Assembly (NCBI GenBank): GCA_963737075.1
Contig: CAVTRI010000001.1
Location: 2,170,001-2,234,000 of the forward strand
Direction of reading: 5' to 3'
DNA length: 64,000 nt
Source of the DNA: CAVTRI01 sp963737075
Lineage (GTDB): Bacteria; Actinomycetota; Acidimicrobiia; Acidimicrobiales; Palsa-688
The notes below the pieces were generated by a model that was not told where the DNA came from, searched no databases, and saw only the letters and a list, made by a program, of their open reading frames with translations. Positions 23,902 to 33,622 of this stretch are shown here, piece after piece. The first letter of the stretch is position 1; every line of letters starts with the position of its first letter. The translations under genes and the position numbers were made by a program.

Positions 23902-24804
23902 TTGGACCGGATCTGTGAAGGACGAGTGGTGGTGGTGACAGGCGCCGGGAGGGGCATCGGACGCGGCCACGCACTCGAGCTCGCCCGACAAGGTGCCAAG
24001 GTTGTGGTCAACGACCTCGGCGCCGACGTGGACGGCACCGGCGCCACGATCTCGGCCGCCCAGGACGTGGTGGACGAAATCAGGGCCGACGGGGGGCAGG
24101 CCGTGGCCAATGGAGATGACGTGTCGACGCCGTCCGGCGCCGAGCGTCTCATCAGAACCGCGCTCGAAACATTCGGCAACTTTGACGGCGTTATCAACAA
24201 TGCGGGCATCCTCCGGGACCGCATGCTCGTCAATCTCTCCGAGGACGACTGGGACGCCGTGCTCGCCGTGCACCTGCGCAGCACGTTCCTGACGACCCGG
24301 AGCGCGGCGAGGCTCTGGCGCGACCGGGCCAAGGCGGGACAGACCAATGACGCCCGGATCATCAACACGTCGTCGGTGTCGGGCTTGTTCGGCAATGTCG
24401 GCCAGTCCAACTATGGCGCTGCCAAAGCGGGGATTGCCGCCTTCACGATCATCGCCTCGATGGAGTTGGGTCGTTACGGCGTGACCGTCAACGCCTTGTC
24501 ACCGAGCGCCCGCACGCGCATGATCACCCCCAGAGGCCAGGAGCGCATGGCGGCCGGCGAGGGCGAATTCGACGACTACCACCCAGACAACGTGGCTCCG
24601 CTGGCGACCTGGCTGGCCAGTCCGCTGTCGGCGTCCGTATCCGGTCGAGTATTCAACGTGCATGGAGGACGCATCAGCGTCCTGGAGGGCTGGCACGAGG
24701 GCCCGACCGTGGACCGAGGCGCCCGTTGGGATCCCGCCGAGCTGACCGACGTGGTCCCCGACCTTGTTCGACGTGCCACACCCAACGTCGACCTACGCGG
24801 CTGA
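23902..24804 (+). CDS. SDR, 3-hydroxyacyl-CoA dehydrogenase-like (MFE-2 type)
   Basis: 300 aa. VVVTGAGRGIGRGHALELAR, KVVVNDLGADVDGTG, VINNAGILRDRML, NTSSVSGLFGNVGQSNYGAAK with catalytic Ser/Tyr/Lys. NDLG and GILRDR resemble the dehydrogenase part of multifunctional enzyme 2 of beta-oxidation. TTG at 23902 is chosen for its GGGGAGG site. It opens a plus-strand pair with an acyl-CoA dehydrogenase 72 bases downstream, divergent from the first acyl-CoA dehydrogenase. Confidence 0.9.
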   Translation: MDRICEGRVVVVTGAGRGIGRGHALELARQGAKVVVNDLGADVDGTGATISAAQDVVDEIRADGGQAVANGDDVSTPSGAERLIRTALETFGNFDGVINNAGILRDRMLVNLSEDDWDAVLAVHLRSTFLTTRSAARLWRDRAKAGQTNDARIINTSSVSGLFGNVGQSNYGAAKAGIAAFTIIASMELGRYGVTVNALSPSARTRMITPRGQERMAAGEGEFDDYHPDNVAPLATWLASPLSASVSGRVFNVHGGRISVLEGWHEGPTVDRGARWDPAELTDVVPDLVRRATPNVDLRG

Positions 24805-24876
24805 GATGCGAGCAAAGCGAGGATCGCAGGTCGGGAAACCGAAGGCACTGACGTACGTGTAAGGAGACGACGCACC

Positions 24877-25936
24877 ATGCTCGCCTTGCTAACCGAAGAA
24901 CAGCAGATGCTCAAGGAGACGGCCACCCAGATGGCCGCCTCCGTGGCGCCCGCCAATCCCTCGGACCTGGCGACGGTCGACCGCGTCAAGGGCTGGGCCT
25001 CACTGGCTTCCGCGGGGCTGCTGTCGCTTCGGACCCGGGACGACGCCGGATCGCCCGCGGCGTCAGGTGTGGAGGTCATGCTGGTCGCCGAGGCGATAGG
25101 CGAGGCTCTCGCTCCGTTACCCTATGTGGGCACCATCGCCGCCGCTGACCTGTTGGCTCGGGCCGGGGCGCCGGCTGGCTGGCTGGACGAGTTGGGCAGC
25201 GGCGAGGCCCGGTACGGGCTGCTGCTCGCGCCAGAATCTGACGACCCTCGTCGATGTCGACCAGGCAGGCGAAGCGGTTGGTTTCGACGTCGACGGCGCG
25301 GCCTTTGCCGTGGCCCTCAGGGGTCTGCCGGACGCCCCTATGCCAGTGCGGGTCGGGCTGGCGTCCGGGGTCAACGAGGCGGATGCTGGCGATCTCACCC
25401 GCCGGATGGTCCGGGTGGCGAATGCGTCCGATCTGGCCGTCGAACCTGCCGGCCGCTCGCTTTCGCCCGTGGAGCGAGACCGCTGGCTTTCGCTGGCATT
25501 GGTCGCAATGGCCGCGGACCTCGTAGGGACGATGTCCGGCGGTCTCCGCAAGGCGGTGGACTACGCGAAGGAGCGGGAGCAGTACGGAGTCAAGATCGGC
25601 ACCTTCCAGGCCGTCCAGCACTTGTGCGCTGACGCCTTGGTGCACGTCGAGGCGGCGGCCAGCACAACCCGTTATGCGGCATGGGCGCTCGACGCCGCGG
25701 ACCCCGCAGAGGCACTGCTCGCAGCCCGGGTGGCCAAGGCGTACGCGTCATCGGTCGCCGCGGAGGTGACCGAAACCGTCATGCAGGTGTTCGGCGGGAT
25801 CGGCCAGACCTGGGAGCACATCGCCCATGTCCATACCCGCCGCGCCCTCACCGACCGCGTCGTCCTCGGCAACGAATCGCACCACCTGCTTCACATCGCC
25901 GACGCCCGCCTCGGCCCGCCGCCCACAGCCGTGTAG
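24877..25936 (+). pseudogene. Acyl-CoA dehydrogenase, frameshifted near 25235
   Basis: The first part (MLALLTEEQQMLKETATQMA ... LPYVGTIAAADLLARAG ... SGEARYGLLLAPESD) and the second part (TLVDVDQAGEAVGFDVDGAA ... GGLRKAVDYAKEREQYGVKI ... MQVFGGIGQTWEHIAHVHTR) are one acyl-CoA dehydrogenase of about 350 aa, split by a +1 shift around 25225-25245. The C-terminal half keeps REQYG and QVFGGIG motifs. It belongs to the smaller partner type that forms heteromers with another acyl-CoA dehydrogenase, as in steroid side-chain degradation (inference). The start is ATG at 24877, with AAGGAG upstream. Either a real mutation or a sequencing indel. Confidence 0.85.
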
Positions 25937-26101
25937 GAGCAGGGGTCGCCGGCTGTATATCGCGGCTCATGGATATGCGGACGGGTTCCGGCCGCCTGAG
26001 GGTAACCTCAGGGGCATTGACGGCCGCGAGCGGGTTTGGGCACCCCAGGGCGGCTCGAGCGGGCCTCAGGGAGCGTCGGGCACGGGCGGCTTCGGGCGGA
26101 C

Positions 26102-26620
26102 TCAGCCTGTGAAGTCGCCGGCTTCCGCCCGGAGCCGAGCGAGGAGCCGGATCAGGTCGTCGGTTTCCTTCGGAGTCAGATGGGGGTCGACGAACACGGC
26201 CTCGTTGACAGACTCAGTTGCCTGCTTGCCTAGAGCTCTACCGGCGTCGGTTATTTCGGCCAGCGTGGTACGGCGGTCTGTCGGGTGCGGCACCCGCCGC
26301 AACAAGCCCTGGGTCTCCAGACGGTCGACGGCATTGGTGACGCTGGTGGGGTGCACCTGCAGGCGGCTGCCGACGACGTTGAGCGGCAGCGCGCCCCGGC
26401 GACTGAACACCAGCAGCATCAGGACCTCGTACCGGGCGAAGGTCAGCCCCAATGGGCGCAGGACGGCGTCGATACGCGCCAGGTAGATCTGCTGGACCCG
26501 GAAGACCGACGTGACCGCGGCCATGCCCTCGGCGGCATCAGGCCAGCCGTGCTCGACCCACTGGCGGCGGGCTTCGAGGATGGGGTCGAATTTAAGGGGC
26601 CGGGATGCCGGCAAGCGCAC
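26102..26620 (-). CDS. MarR-family transcriptional regulator
   Basis: 172 aa winged helix. VFRVQQIYLARIDAVLRPLG, LTFARYEVLMLLVFSRRGAL, PLNVVGSRLQVHPTSVTNAV (recognition helix), DRLETQGLLRRVPHPTDRRT (wing). GTG at 26620. Likely represses a nearby efflux or catabolic gene; the 165 bases between the frameshifted acyl-CoA dehydrogenase and this gene's stop hold nothing recognised. No operator could be assigned. Confidence 0.92.
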   Translation of the reverse strand: MRLPASRPLKFDPILEARRQWVEHGWPDAAEGMAAVTSVFRVQQIYLARIDAVLRPLGLTFARYEVLMLLVFSRRGALPLNVVGSRLQVHPTSVTNAVDRLETQGLLRRVPHPTDRRTTLAEITDAGRALGKQATESVNEAVFVDPHLTPKETDDLIRLLARLRAEAGDFTG

Positions 26621-26680
26621 CTCCGAACGTCAACCGGATGACCCTAGTCGCACCCTGAGCGAGGTGACCGCGGGCCGCCG

Positions 26681-27413
26681 CTAGCTGACCTCCACCCACC
26701 AGCCGCTCGGGTCGAGCCACAGCCGGCGCCGCTGCCCGGGCCGGTCGACGTCACGGTCGTCATAGCCGGCGTCGCCCTGCCATAGGGCGGCCCCAGGCCC
26801 TCCCCGTCGGCCAGCCATGTGAGTGTGGAACCGCTCCGGCGGCCGGCTTCCCGCGGCCTCCACGGCCGCTTCCACGTTTCGGCGCTCGGCGAGCCACCAC
26901 AGCGTCATGAACGTCGGCGGAACCAGCTCGATCCGCCCCGCGTTGCGTTCGGCCATCGCCTCCTCCGGCCGCAGCCACCGGTGTTCGTGCACCTCCGCCC
27001 GGTCGACGACCACCTCCCCCTGCCCGGCCGCAGCAAGGAAAAACCATGTCGCGAACCGACGGGGTGCCTCAGGGGGCGGCATCCAGAACGACAGGGTCAC
27101 CAGAATCCCGCTCGGCGATCGCCAGTCCGGCCTCCTCCGCTGCCTCGCGAACAGCGGCGCGTCTCGCGGCCCACAGCTCGCGCTCGTCGGGGCTGCCCTT
27201 GCCCTCCGGGTGCAGGTCCCGCGGGTCGACCTTGCCCCCGGGGAACACCCACATGCCCCCGAACGCGCCTCGAGCGTCGCGTCGCAGCATGAGGACCTCG
27301 AGTCCGGCGGCGCCGTCGCGGATTGGCACGACCGTCGCTGCGGGCGTGGCTTCCGACACCCGGCCCGGGTCCTCCTGCTCAGGCACGCGCCATTGTGCCA
27401 CGGCGGCCTTCAT
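26681..27413 (-). pseudogene. NUDIX hydrolase (NUDT19-like), frameshifted near 27090
   Basis: The N-terminal part has TVVPIRDGAAGLEVLMLRRD, GGMWVFPGGKVDPRD and the NUDIX box end AARRAAVREAAEEAGL; the C-terminal part, in another frame, begins VTLSFWMPPPEAPRRFATWF. In NUDT19-like hydrolases these follow each other directly, so one extra base after GAGCGGGATTCT breaks the gene. ATG at 27413 overlaps the stop of the NERD gene (ATGA). Family role: hydrolysis of nucleoside-diphosphate derivatives, often CoA or CoA esters, which suits the acyl-CoA context. Confidence 0.8.
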
Positions 27414-28096
27414 CCCGCTGGCGGCAGAACGTCCTCGGCAAGGGCCGCCAACCGGGCTACGTCCGGCGCTCGGATCCGGCGCCGCCCCCGCTTTAGCCGA
27501 CGCAGTAGCCCGGCGGAGGGCACCACCCGGACGCCAGAGACCTTCCTCCCTCGCGGCCGTAATCCCGGTGGGCCGCGGAGCGCGTGGACGACCACAATCG
27601 GCCGTGCGGCGACGCAAAGGCGATCGGCGACGACGGCGGACTCCCATGCCACGGGGCGCACGTCGAGGCGGCGGTCGCCCAACCAGACTGTCCGCCAGCG
27701 GCTCGAGACGCGTCCCCGACTGGTCTTGGTGTCGAGGACCCACACGCCCGTGCGGCCGATCACCAGGTGGTCGATGTTGGCCCGGCTACCGGGCACGCGC
27801 CGGTCGTGCAGCACCACCCACCGGCGTGGAAGCAGGTGCAGCAGGGTGGCCGTCGCCTGCTCGCCCTCCGCGCCCACCGCCCAGCGCCCCGGATCACCCG
27901 TCGGCCAGGCCCACACCGCAAGCGCGGCCAGCACTGCGGCGCCGACCGCCGCTCCAACGTCGCGAGCAACGGCCGCCAAGAGTGCACCGGCGATCAGCGC
28001 CAGCACTGCGGCAGCCCGCCGCCATCGGCGCTCCCGAGCCACACCGCGGGCTTGATGGCGGGCTGAAAGCCCTGCAGTGCCGGTCGTCCGGGCCAT
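27410..28096 (-). CDS. NERD-domain membrane protein
   Basis: 228 aa. After a basic N-terminus there are two hydrophobic stretches (AAAVLALIAGALLAAVARDV and AVGAAVLAALAVWAWP), then a NERD domain: VGAEGEQATATLLHLLPRRW, VVLHDRRVPGSRANIDHLVI and GRTGVWVLDTKTSRGRV, which carries the D-x-K acidic/lysine motif shared with nuclease folds. NERD proteins are thought to be nuclease-related and membrane-associated; the actual activity is unproven. ATG at 28096. It overlaps the NUDIX start and is divergent from sbcD. Confidence 0.85.
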   Translation of the reverse strand: MARTTGTAGLSARHQARGVARERRWRRAAAVLALIAGALLAAVARDVGAAVGAAVLAALAVWAWPTGDPGRWAVGAEGEQATATLLHLLPRRWVVLHDRRVPGSRANIDHLVIGRTGVWVLDTKTSRGRVSSRWRTVWLGDRRLDVRPVAWESAVVADRLCVAARPIVVVHALRGPPGLRPRGRKVSGVRVVPSAGLLRRLKRGRRRIRAPDVARLAALAEDVLPPAG

Positions 28097-28172
28097 ACCG
28101 AGCAACCCTACGGAGGGGGTGTGACATCGACGGGTCCACGGGACGGTCACACCGGTCTGGTTTGCTGTTCAC

Positions 28173-29288
28173 ATGCGTGTGGCAGCCATCGGCGACGCCC
28201 ATCTGGGCCGGTCGTACTACCCGTACACGACCGAGGGCGGCGTCAACCAGCGGGAGTGGGATTTCGAGCAATCGTTCACGGCCGCGGTCGACCTCACGCT
28301 GGCCCAGGAGCCCGACCTGGTGGTGTGGCTCGGCGACATCTTCGACCACCCCCGTCCCACGTACCGCTCCTACCGGGTCGCCCAGCGCGGCCTGGCTCGT
28401 ATCCGCGACCACGGCATCGGGGCGGTCATCATCAGCGGCAACCACGACACCCCGCGGCTGCCCGGCACCGGCAGTCCGTACAGCTCTCTCGCCGACACCT
28501 TCCCCGAGATGCATTTCGCTCACCGGTTGGCGTACGAGCGGTTCGAGCTCCCGGGCCTCGTGGTGCACGCGGTACCGCAGATGCTCACCGTGGAAGCCAC
28601 CCTCGACGCCCTCGACGAAGCGGCCCGATCCGCCAGCAATGACCGCCAAAACCTGCTGCTCACCCATCCCCGCCTGGTTCAGCTACAGCCCCGCTACGCC
28701 GACATCAACGAGATCGAGGTGGACGCCGGGCGGCTCCACGCCGACCTCGTGCTCCTCGGCCACTACCACACGTTCACCACGGTCGCCGACCACATGTGGT
28801 ACGCGGGGTCGACAGACACGTTCAGCTTCGCCGACGATCCCGAGCGCCCCAAGGGCATCATCGTCCTCGACACGCAGTCGGGCTCCTGCCGCCACGTGCC
28901 TCTCTTCGGTACCAGGCCATTGGTCACCCTGGAGCCGGTGTACGCCCTCGGTCTGTCACCCGCCGAGCTATCCGAACGGGTGTTGTCCCGCGCCGAAACG
29001 GTGCCCGAAGGCGCAGTGGCTCGTCTGTACCTCGACGGGGTCGACCCCGAGGCCTACCGGCTACTGGACCTGGCCGAAGTCCGAGCCGCGGCGTCCAGAG
29101 CGCTGCATCTCAAGCTGGAACCGCAGTTCGCGGCCACGACACTCCACGCTGAGCTTCCCGACGTGCAGTCGCTCGGAGCCCAGTGGAGCGGGTACCTGGA
29201 GCGGCAGGACCTGACCGGCCTGGATCGCGACCGCATCGCCCGGCTCGGCCATGACTACATCGACGCCGCCATCGAGGCGGCCGGGTAA
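28173..29288 (+). CDS. sbcD: SbcD/Mre11-like exonuclease subunit
   Basis: 371 aa calcineurin-type phosphoesterase, the nuclease of the SbcCD double-strand-break complex. Metal motifs in order: GDAHLG, VWLGDIFDHPRP, IISGNHDTPR, LLLTHPRL, LLGHYHTF. The C-terminal part is longer and more variable, as usual for the capping and SbcC-binding region. ATG at 28173. The SbcC gene starts 6 bases after its stop, so the pair is cotranscribed. Together with HerA/NurA and Ku/LigD-Pol in the same window this gives two alternative break-repair routes. Confidence 0.94.
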   Translation: MRVAAIGDAHLGRSYYPYTTEGGVNQREWDFEQSFTAAVDLTLAQEPDLVVWLGDIFDHPRPTYRSYRVAQRGLARIRDHGIGAVIISGNHDTPRLPGTGSPYSSLADTFPEMHFAHRLAYERFELPGLVVHAVPQMLTVEATLDALDEAARSASNDRQNLLLTHPRLVQLQPRYADINEIEVDAGRLHADLVLLGHYHTFTTVADHMWYAGSTDTFSFADDPERPKGIIVLDTQSGSCRHVPLFGTRPLVTLEPVYALGLSPAELSERVLSRAETVPEGAVARLYLDGVDPEAYRLLDLAEVRAAASRALHLKLEPQFAATTLHAELPDVQSLGAQWSGYLERQDLTGLDRDRIARLGHDYIDAAIEAAG

Positions 29289-29294
29289 CGCATC

Positions 29295-31583
29295 GTGCTG
29301 CTCACCCGCTTGTACCTGCGCAACTTTCGGGTCTACGAGGACGAGCTCCAGCTGGATCTGCCCCCGGGCCTGGTCGGCATCTACGGGCCCAACGGGTCCG
29401 GGAAGTCGACCCTTCTCGAAGCCATTCTGTTCACCCTCTGGGGCAAGGCCCGGACCGCTCGAGAGGACATCCGCACCGCGGGAGTGGGTGCCGATTGCGT
29501 CACCGAACTCGAATTCGAACACGAAGGCCACCTGTACGTCGTCAGGCGCACGCTCTCGGGTATCAACGCCACCGCCCGGGCCGAAGTCAATTGCGACGGC
29601 CTCCTCATGTCAGAAGGCATCCGAGACACCGGCCGCTACTTGCATTCCGTCCTCGGCATGGATGATGCCGCCTTCCGTGCGTCGGTGTTCGCCGAGCAAA
29701 AGCAGCTGGCTGCCTTCTCCGACCAGGCCCCCGCCGAGCGCCGCCGCCTGGTGCTCCAACTGCTCGGTATCACGCCGCTCGACGTTGCGCGCGACGCTGC
29801 CCGTCGGGACGCCCGCATGGTTACCGAGCAGCACACCCACCTCCGGGCGCTGCTCCCCGATCTCGATGCCTTGCGTGTTGAAGCCGAGGATGCTGAAGGA
29901 CAGGCGGCCGCCGCGCAACTCGCCGCTGACCACGCGGCAGAGGTCGCGATCGTGGACGCCCGCGAGGCCGAAGAGGCCGCCGAGGTGTTCGCCGGCCTTG
30001 ACACGGTTCGCAGCGAGTACGAGGTCCTGCTCATCGAAGGCCGGGCCGCCCGCCAGGAGCTGGACGCCGCCCGTCGTCTTGCGAGCGATCTGGCACAGGA
30101 ACTGCAGAGTTTGCACGAGGCAGCCGAGGAGCTGGCCCGTGTCGAACCCTCGCTTGCCGTGCTCCCCGACTGCGAGCGCCAGGCTGAGCAGCTGCGCGCT
30201 CTAAAGCGTGCGGAGACCGCGCTGTCTGGGCTTCCGGCGTCGCCCGAACCACCCGCGCCCGACGACACCGAGCGAGCCGAGGCCCAGCAGGCCGCAGAGG
30301 CAGCCCGCGACGAGCTGGTGCGCGCCCGCAGCGTGCTCCAATCCGCAGAGGCGGATCTGACCCGAGCCCGCCAGCACGCCGACCGGTCGGCGTCGCTGAC
30401 AGACGAGGCTGAGTGCCCGTTGTGCGGCCAGCCCCTCGGAGCGGCATTCCAAACCGTCCGCGCCCATCGGGAAGAAGAGGTCGCGGCGGCCGAAGCGCTC
30501 GTCCACGATTCGTCGGGGCGACATGCAAGCGCCACCGAAGCGGCCAGTGTCGCGATCGCCCGTCTCAAAGCGGTGACCGCCGACTCCGAGGCCGCCAGCG
30601 CCGCGCGGTCGGCGTGGGAGCGGGATGCTGCGCGTCGACGCCACGACGAAGATGCCGTCACCTGCGCCCGAGCCGAGATCGACCCCGACGTGCTGGCCCC
30701 TGGGGCCTCGGCGGCCGTGGTCCTCGGGAAGCTCGAGGCCCGAGTCCGGACGCTCCGCCAGGCCTCTGCGACGGCCGAGCGGCTTCGCGGCCGGCTCGAT
30801 CGCCGGCAGGCGGCAGACACGGCTTGCCGCGCGGCGGAGGCTGCGGCCGAAGAGGCGGAGCTGCGGGTGTCTGCCCTTCGAGAGAAGGTGAAAGGGCTGG
30901 CCTTCGACGCAGGCGCCCTGGACGCCGCAGCCAGACGCCGCGCCGAGTCCGCCGAACGGGCCCGGCGCTCCGCCGAGGCAGCCAACCAGGCCGCCGTGGA
31001 AGCAGCCCGGCAACGAACGCGCGCCGAGCACCTCGCCCAGCGCCTGGCAGACGGCCGGGATCAGCATGCCAAGCTCGACGAGTTGCAGATCGAGCGTCGG
31101 CACCTGGCCCGCGTCGCCGATCTGCTGTCAGAGTTCCGAAACACCCTGGTGGCGAGCGTCGGGCCCCGTCTGGCCGCTCAAGCGGCCGAGCTCTTCGGCG
31201 AGCTCACCGACCACGAGTACGACGAGTTGCAAGTAGACCCTGAGAGCTACCACTTGCAGATCAGCGATGGAGGGCGGGTCTACGGGCTGGAGCGGTTTTC
31301 TGGTTCCGAGATCGACCTCGCGAACCTGGCCTTGCGGGTTGCCATCAGCGAGCACGTGCGGTTCCAGTCCGGCGGCTCGGTGGGACTGCTCGTCCTCGAC
31401 GAGGTGTTCGGTCCGCTAGACGAGGACCGTAAGAGCCGCATGCTGCTCGCCCTCGAACGGCTGCGGGGGCGGTTCCGTCAGATACTCGTGGTAACCCACG
31501 ACGCCACCATCAAGGAAATGTTGCCGAATGCCATCGAGGTGGTGAAGCTGCCCGGCCGCCGGGCGCTGGCTCGGCCCATCTAG
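29295..31583 (+). CDS. sbcC: SbcC/Rad50-like ATPase with zinc hook
   Basis: 762 aa SMC-type ATPase. N-terminal Walker A IYGPNGSGKSTLLEAILFTL, long Ala/Glu/Arg-rich coiled coils interrupted near residue 375 by the zinc hook ECPLCGQPLG, then the C-terminal signature RFSGSEIDLANLALRVAISE and Walker B VGLLVLDEVFGPLDEDRKSR. It tethers DNA ends and controls SbcD. GTG at 29295. Its final codons (KLPGRRALARPI) are inside the 173-bp repeat also found at 41517, so this 3' end appears to be the integration site of the mobile region. The gene itself is intact. Confidence 0.94.
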   Translation: MLLTRLYLRNFRVYEDELQLDLPPGLVGIYGPNGSGKSTLLEAILFTLWGKARTAREDIRTAGVGADCVTELEFEHEGHLYVVRRTLSGINATARAEVNCDGLLMSEGIRDTGRYLHSVLGMDDAAFRASVFAEQKQLAAFSDQAPAERRRLVLQLLGITPLDVARDAARRDARMVTEQHTHLRALLPDLDALRVEAEDAEGQAAAAQLAADHAAEVAIVDAREAEEAAEVFAGLDTVRSEYEVLLIEGRAARQELDAARRLASDLAQELQSLHEAAEELARVEPSLAVLPDCERQAEQLRALKRAETALSGLPASPEPPAPDDTERAEAQQAAEAARDELVRARSVLQSAEADLTRARQHADRSASLTDEAECPLCGQPLGAAFQTVRAHREEEVAAAEALVHDSSGRHASATEAASVAIARLKAVTADSEAASAARSAWERDAARRRHDEDAVTCARAEIDPDVLAPGASAAVVLGKLEARVRTLRQASATAERLRGRLDRRQAADTACRAAEAAAEEAELRVSALREKVKGLAFDAGALDAAARRRAESAERARRSAEAANQAAVEAARQRTRAEHLAQRLADGRDQHAKLDELQIERRHLARVADLLSEFRNTLVASVGPRLAAQAAELFGELTDHEYDELQVDPESYHLQISDGGRVYGLERFSGSEIDLANLALRVAISEHVRFQSGGSVGLLVLDEVFGPLDEDRKSRMLLALERLRGRFRQILVVTHDATIKEMLPNAIEVVKLPGRRALARPI

Positions 31584-31681
31584 CGGTCGTTGGCCGGGGT
31601 GAGAGCCAGTTAGAGCGCATCATCGTTGGGTTTACGGCCCGCTACGACAATCTGAGGACGGCGCGGGAGTACGCCAACCAG
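31509..31681 (+). repeat. 173-bp direct repeat, left copy (sbcC 3' end plus integrase 5' end)
   Basis: Covers the last 25 codons of sbcC and about 100 bases of integrase sequence. The copy at 41517-41689 is the same except for about four bases, all in the integrase part. The sbcC portion is the natural attachment-core candidate (attL). Because the integrase part is also repeated, the right copy marks the start of a second related insertion rather than a simple attR. Confidence 0.85.
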
Positions 31682-32544
31682 CTGCGGCTCTTCTTCCGGC
31701 GGACGGGCAAGAGGCAACTATCACAAGTAACGGAGCATGACGTGCTGGCGTTCTGCACCTCGGGTCGCCCGGCCAACAACACCGTCTACCAGCGGGCGAC
31801 AACCGTCCGGACGTTCTTTCGGTGGTGCGAACGGGAGGGGCTGATGGCCGCCAACCCGGCGGCGTACTTGTCGGGCCGGGAGAGCCCGCTGCGCTCGTAT
31901 AAGCGCACCTACGGCAAGGTGCAGGCGCTCAACCCGGGCCGGTGGCTGACGCATCAGGAGGCCTTCGGCACGCTGGTGGCCATTTGCCAGGACGGTACGA
32001 GTGTCGGGCTGCGGGACGAGGTCGTCCTCCGGCTCGGTCTACTGGGGATGCGGGCGGCGGAGATGCGCAGTCTGAACCTCAGCCACGTGGATCATCTTCC
32101 CGCTCTCCGCTGGACCGGCAAGGGCCACAAGCCCCGCTCGGCGACCGCCGGAGCCGCCCTCGTCGCCGCCGTGCAACGCTACCTCGAGCTCTACCAGTAC
32201 CCCGCCCAGACGCCCCGCTGATCTGCGCCCAGCGCACCGGTGGCCCGCCTACCGGCCGCAGGATTGACGTGCAGTGGCATCGCCGCGCCGCCTACAAGAC
32301 CATTCACAGCCTCGTCACCCGCCGGGCGGAGGCCGCCGGCCTAGGCCACGTCGCCCCGCATGACCTGCGGCGCAGCGCGGCCGGCATCCTGCACCGCTGT
32401 GTCGCCGAAGACGGGGCCCACTACTTCGACCTGCTCGACATCCAGAAGGTGCTGCACCATGCCGACCCGATCACCACCATGCGCTGCTACCTGGACCCGC
32501 TGGACACGGAGGTCTTCGACCGCGCCGCCGCCGTGCTCGACTAG
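31601..32544 (+). pseudogene. int: Tyrosine recombinase/integrase, frameshifted near 32210
   Basis: N-terminal SAM-like domain (ESQLERIIVGFTARYDNLRT, AREYANQLRLFFRRTG), then the catalytic domain: Arg in LGLLGMRAAEMRSLNLSHVD, the Lys turn WTGKGHKPRS, HxxR in APHDLRRSAAGIL, LHHADPITTMRCYLDP with the last His and the nucleophilic Tyr. The frame changes in the run around TACCCCGCCC (about 32205). No standard start codon is visible where the domain begins, because its 5' end abuts the sbcC stop; the true start is unclear. It would catalyse integration at the sbcC 3' end. It converges with rep, stop codons overlapping by four bases. Confidence 0.85.
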
Positions 32545-33596
32545 GACGGCCATGCCTCGAACCGCTCACCGGCTCCGGAGGGGGCGATCTCACCGGTCAG
32601 CAGGTCCGCCGATCTCAGCAGCGCGGGAAGGTCGCCGGGGGCTACGCCCCCGCCTCCCCGCTGTGAGCCGTTGGCCTGCCTCCGGGCAGCCGCTCTCTCC
32701 GACCAACGGACGATGCGGGCCGCCTGCTCGGGCCCGAGCCCGAACGCGGTGACGCCATCGCCCCGATGGCGAACAGCGAGCTTCGTCGTCGGGGGAGCAC
32801 TGCGGCGCTGCACGTGGAGCTTCCAGTTGACCCAGCGCTCGAGGCGGGCCTCCACCTCGGCTGCTATCGCAGGCGTGAGTGCGGTCGCGGTCGTCTCTGG
32901 TCGGAAGCCAACCGACTTGCCCCACAGCCCGTAGAAGCGACCGACCTGGGCAAAGCCGGGCGGTGGCGCCTTCTGACGCCACTTGCCGGCCTCACGGGCG
33001 AGGTACTGGGCGACCACTGTGCGGTCGGTCCTGGCCGCTGCCTCGTCGGACCAGAACATGACAGCCACATCCACCCCTCGGGCGTGGTGCTGTTGGACCT
33101 TGCCCTGGGTGCCGACGATCTCCGCCCAGGCGGTACGGACCCACATCGCGAACTCCCCGCCATTCCGCGGGCCGATGGCCGGGAGCCGCCTGCGCCCTTC
33201 ATAGCGACCGTGCTGGCGCTCCAGGCGGTGCCGCAGCAGGGTCCGCTCCCGCAGCCCCGCCAAGTCGTCGTCGCTCATGGCGTCCGGCAAGCCGACGTAC
33301 AGGTGCAGGTGCGGCCGCCCGGAGCCTTGGAACTCCTTGACCCACACGCCCACCAACGGTTCGTTCCACCGCCTCACCCACCGTCGCTCAAACGCGCGGC
33401 GGTGACGTTCCCACACCCGGCCGTCGGGCACCCATAGCTGCCACATGCCGGGGTAGGTCAGAGAGATGAGCGCCCGGCGCGGGCCGACGAGCTCCCATGG
33501 GAGGCGGAGATTGTCGGCGAAGCCCCCACCAATAGCGACGGCGGGCATGGGGCGTACTGCGGGAGGCATCGCCGGCAGGTTAGAGGCGTCCTTCAT
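32541..33596 (-). CDS. rep: HUH-type replication initiator (Rep) of the integrative element
   Basis: 351 aa from ATG 33596 (a TTG at 33626 could add ten residues). ALISLTYPGMWQLWVPDGRV, then the metal-binding HUH motif GRPHLHLYVGLPD and, about 100 residues later, VVAQYLAREAGKWRQKAPPP with the probable nicking Tyr (near residue 198) and downstream Lys. This is the layout of rolling-circle Rep endonucleases, which nick one strand and stay bound through the Tyr. It would drive replication of the excised element. A shortened copy lies at 41690-41975. Confidence 0.8.
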   Translation of the reverse strand: MKDASNLPAMPPAVRPMPAVAIGGGFADNLRLPWELVGPRRALISLTYPGMWQLWVPDGRVWERHRRAFERRWVRRWNEPLVGVWVKEFQGSGRPHLHLYVGLPDAMSDDDLAGLRERTLLRHRLERQHGRYEGRRRLPAIGPRNGGEFAMWVRTAWAEIVGTQGKVQQHHARGVDVAVMFWSDEAAARTDRTVVAQYLAREAGKWRQKAPPPGFAQVGRFYGLWGKSVGFRPETTATALTPAIAAEVEARLERWVNWKLHVQRRSAPPTTKLAVRHRGDGVTAFGLGPEQAARIVRWSERAAARRQANGSQRGGGGVAPGDLPALLRSADLLTGEIAPSGAGERFEAWPS

Positions 33597-33622
33597 GTCA
33601 GGGACATGCCCAACTGGGTTTG

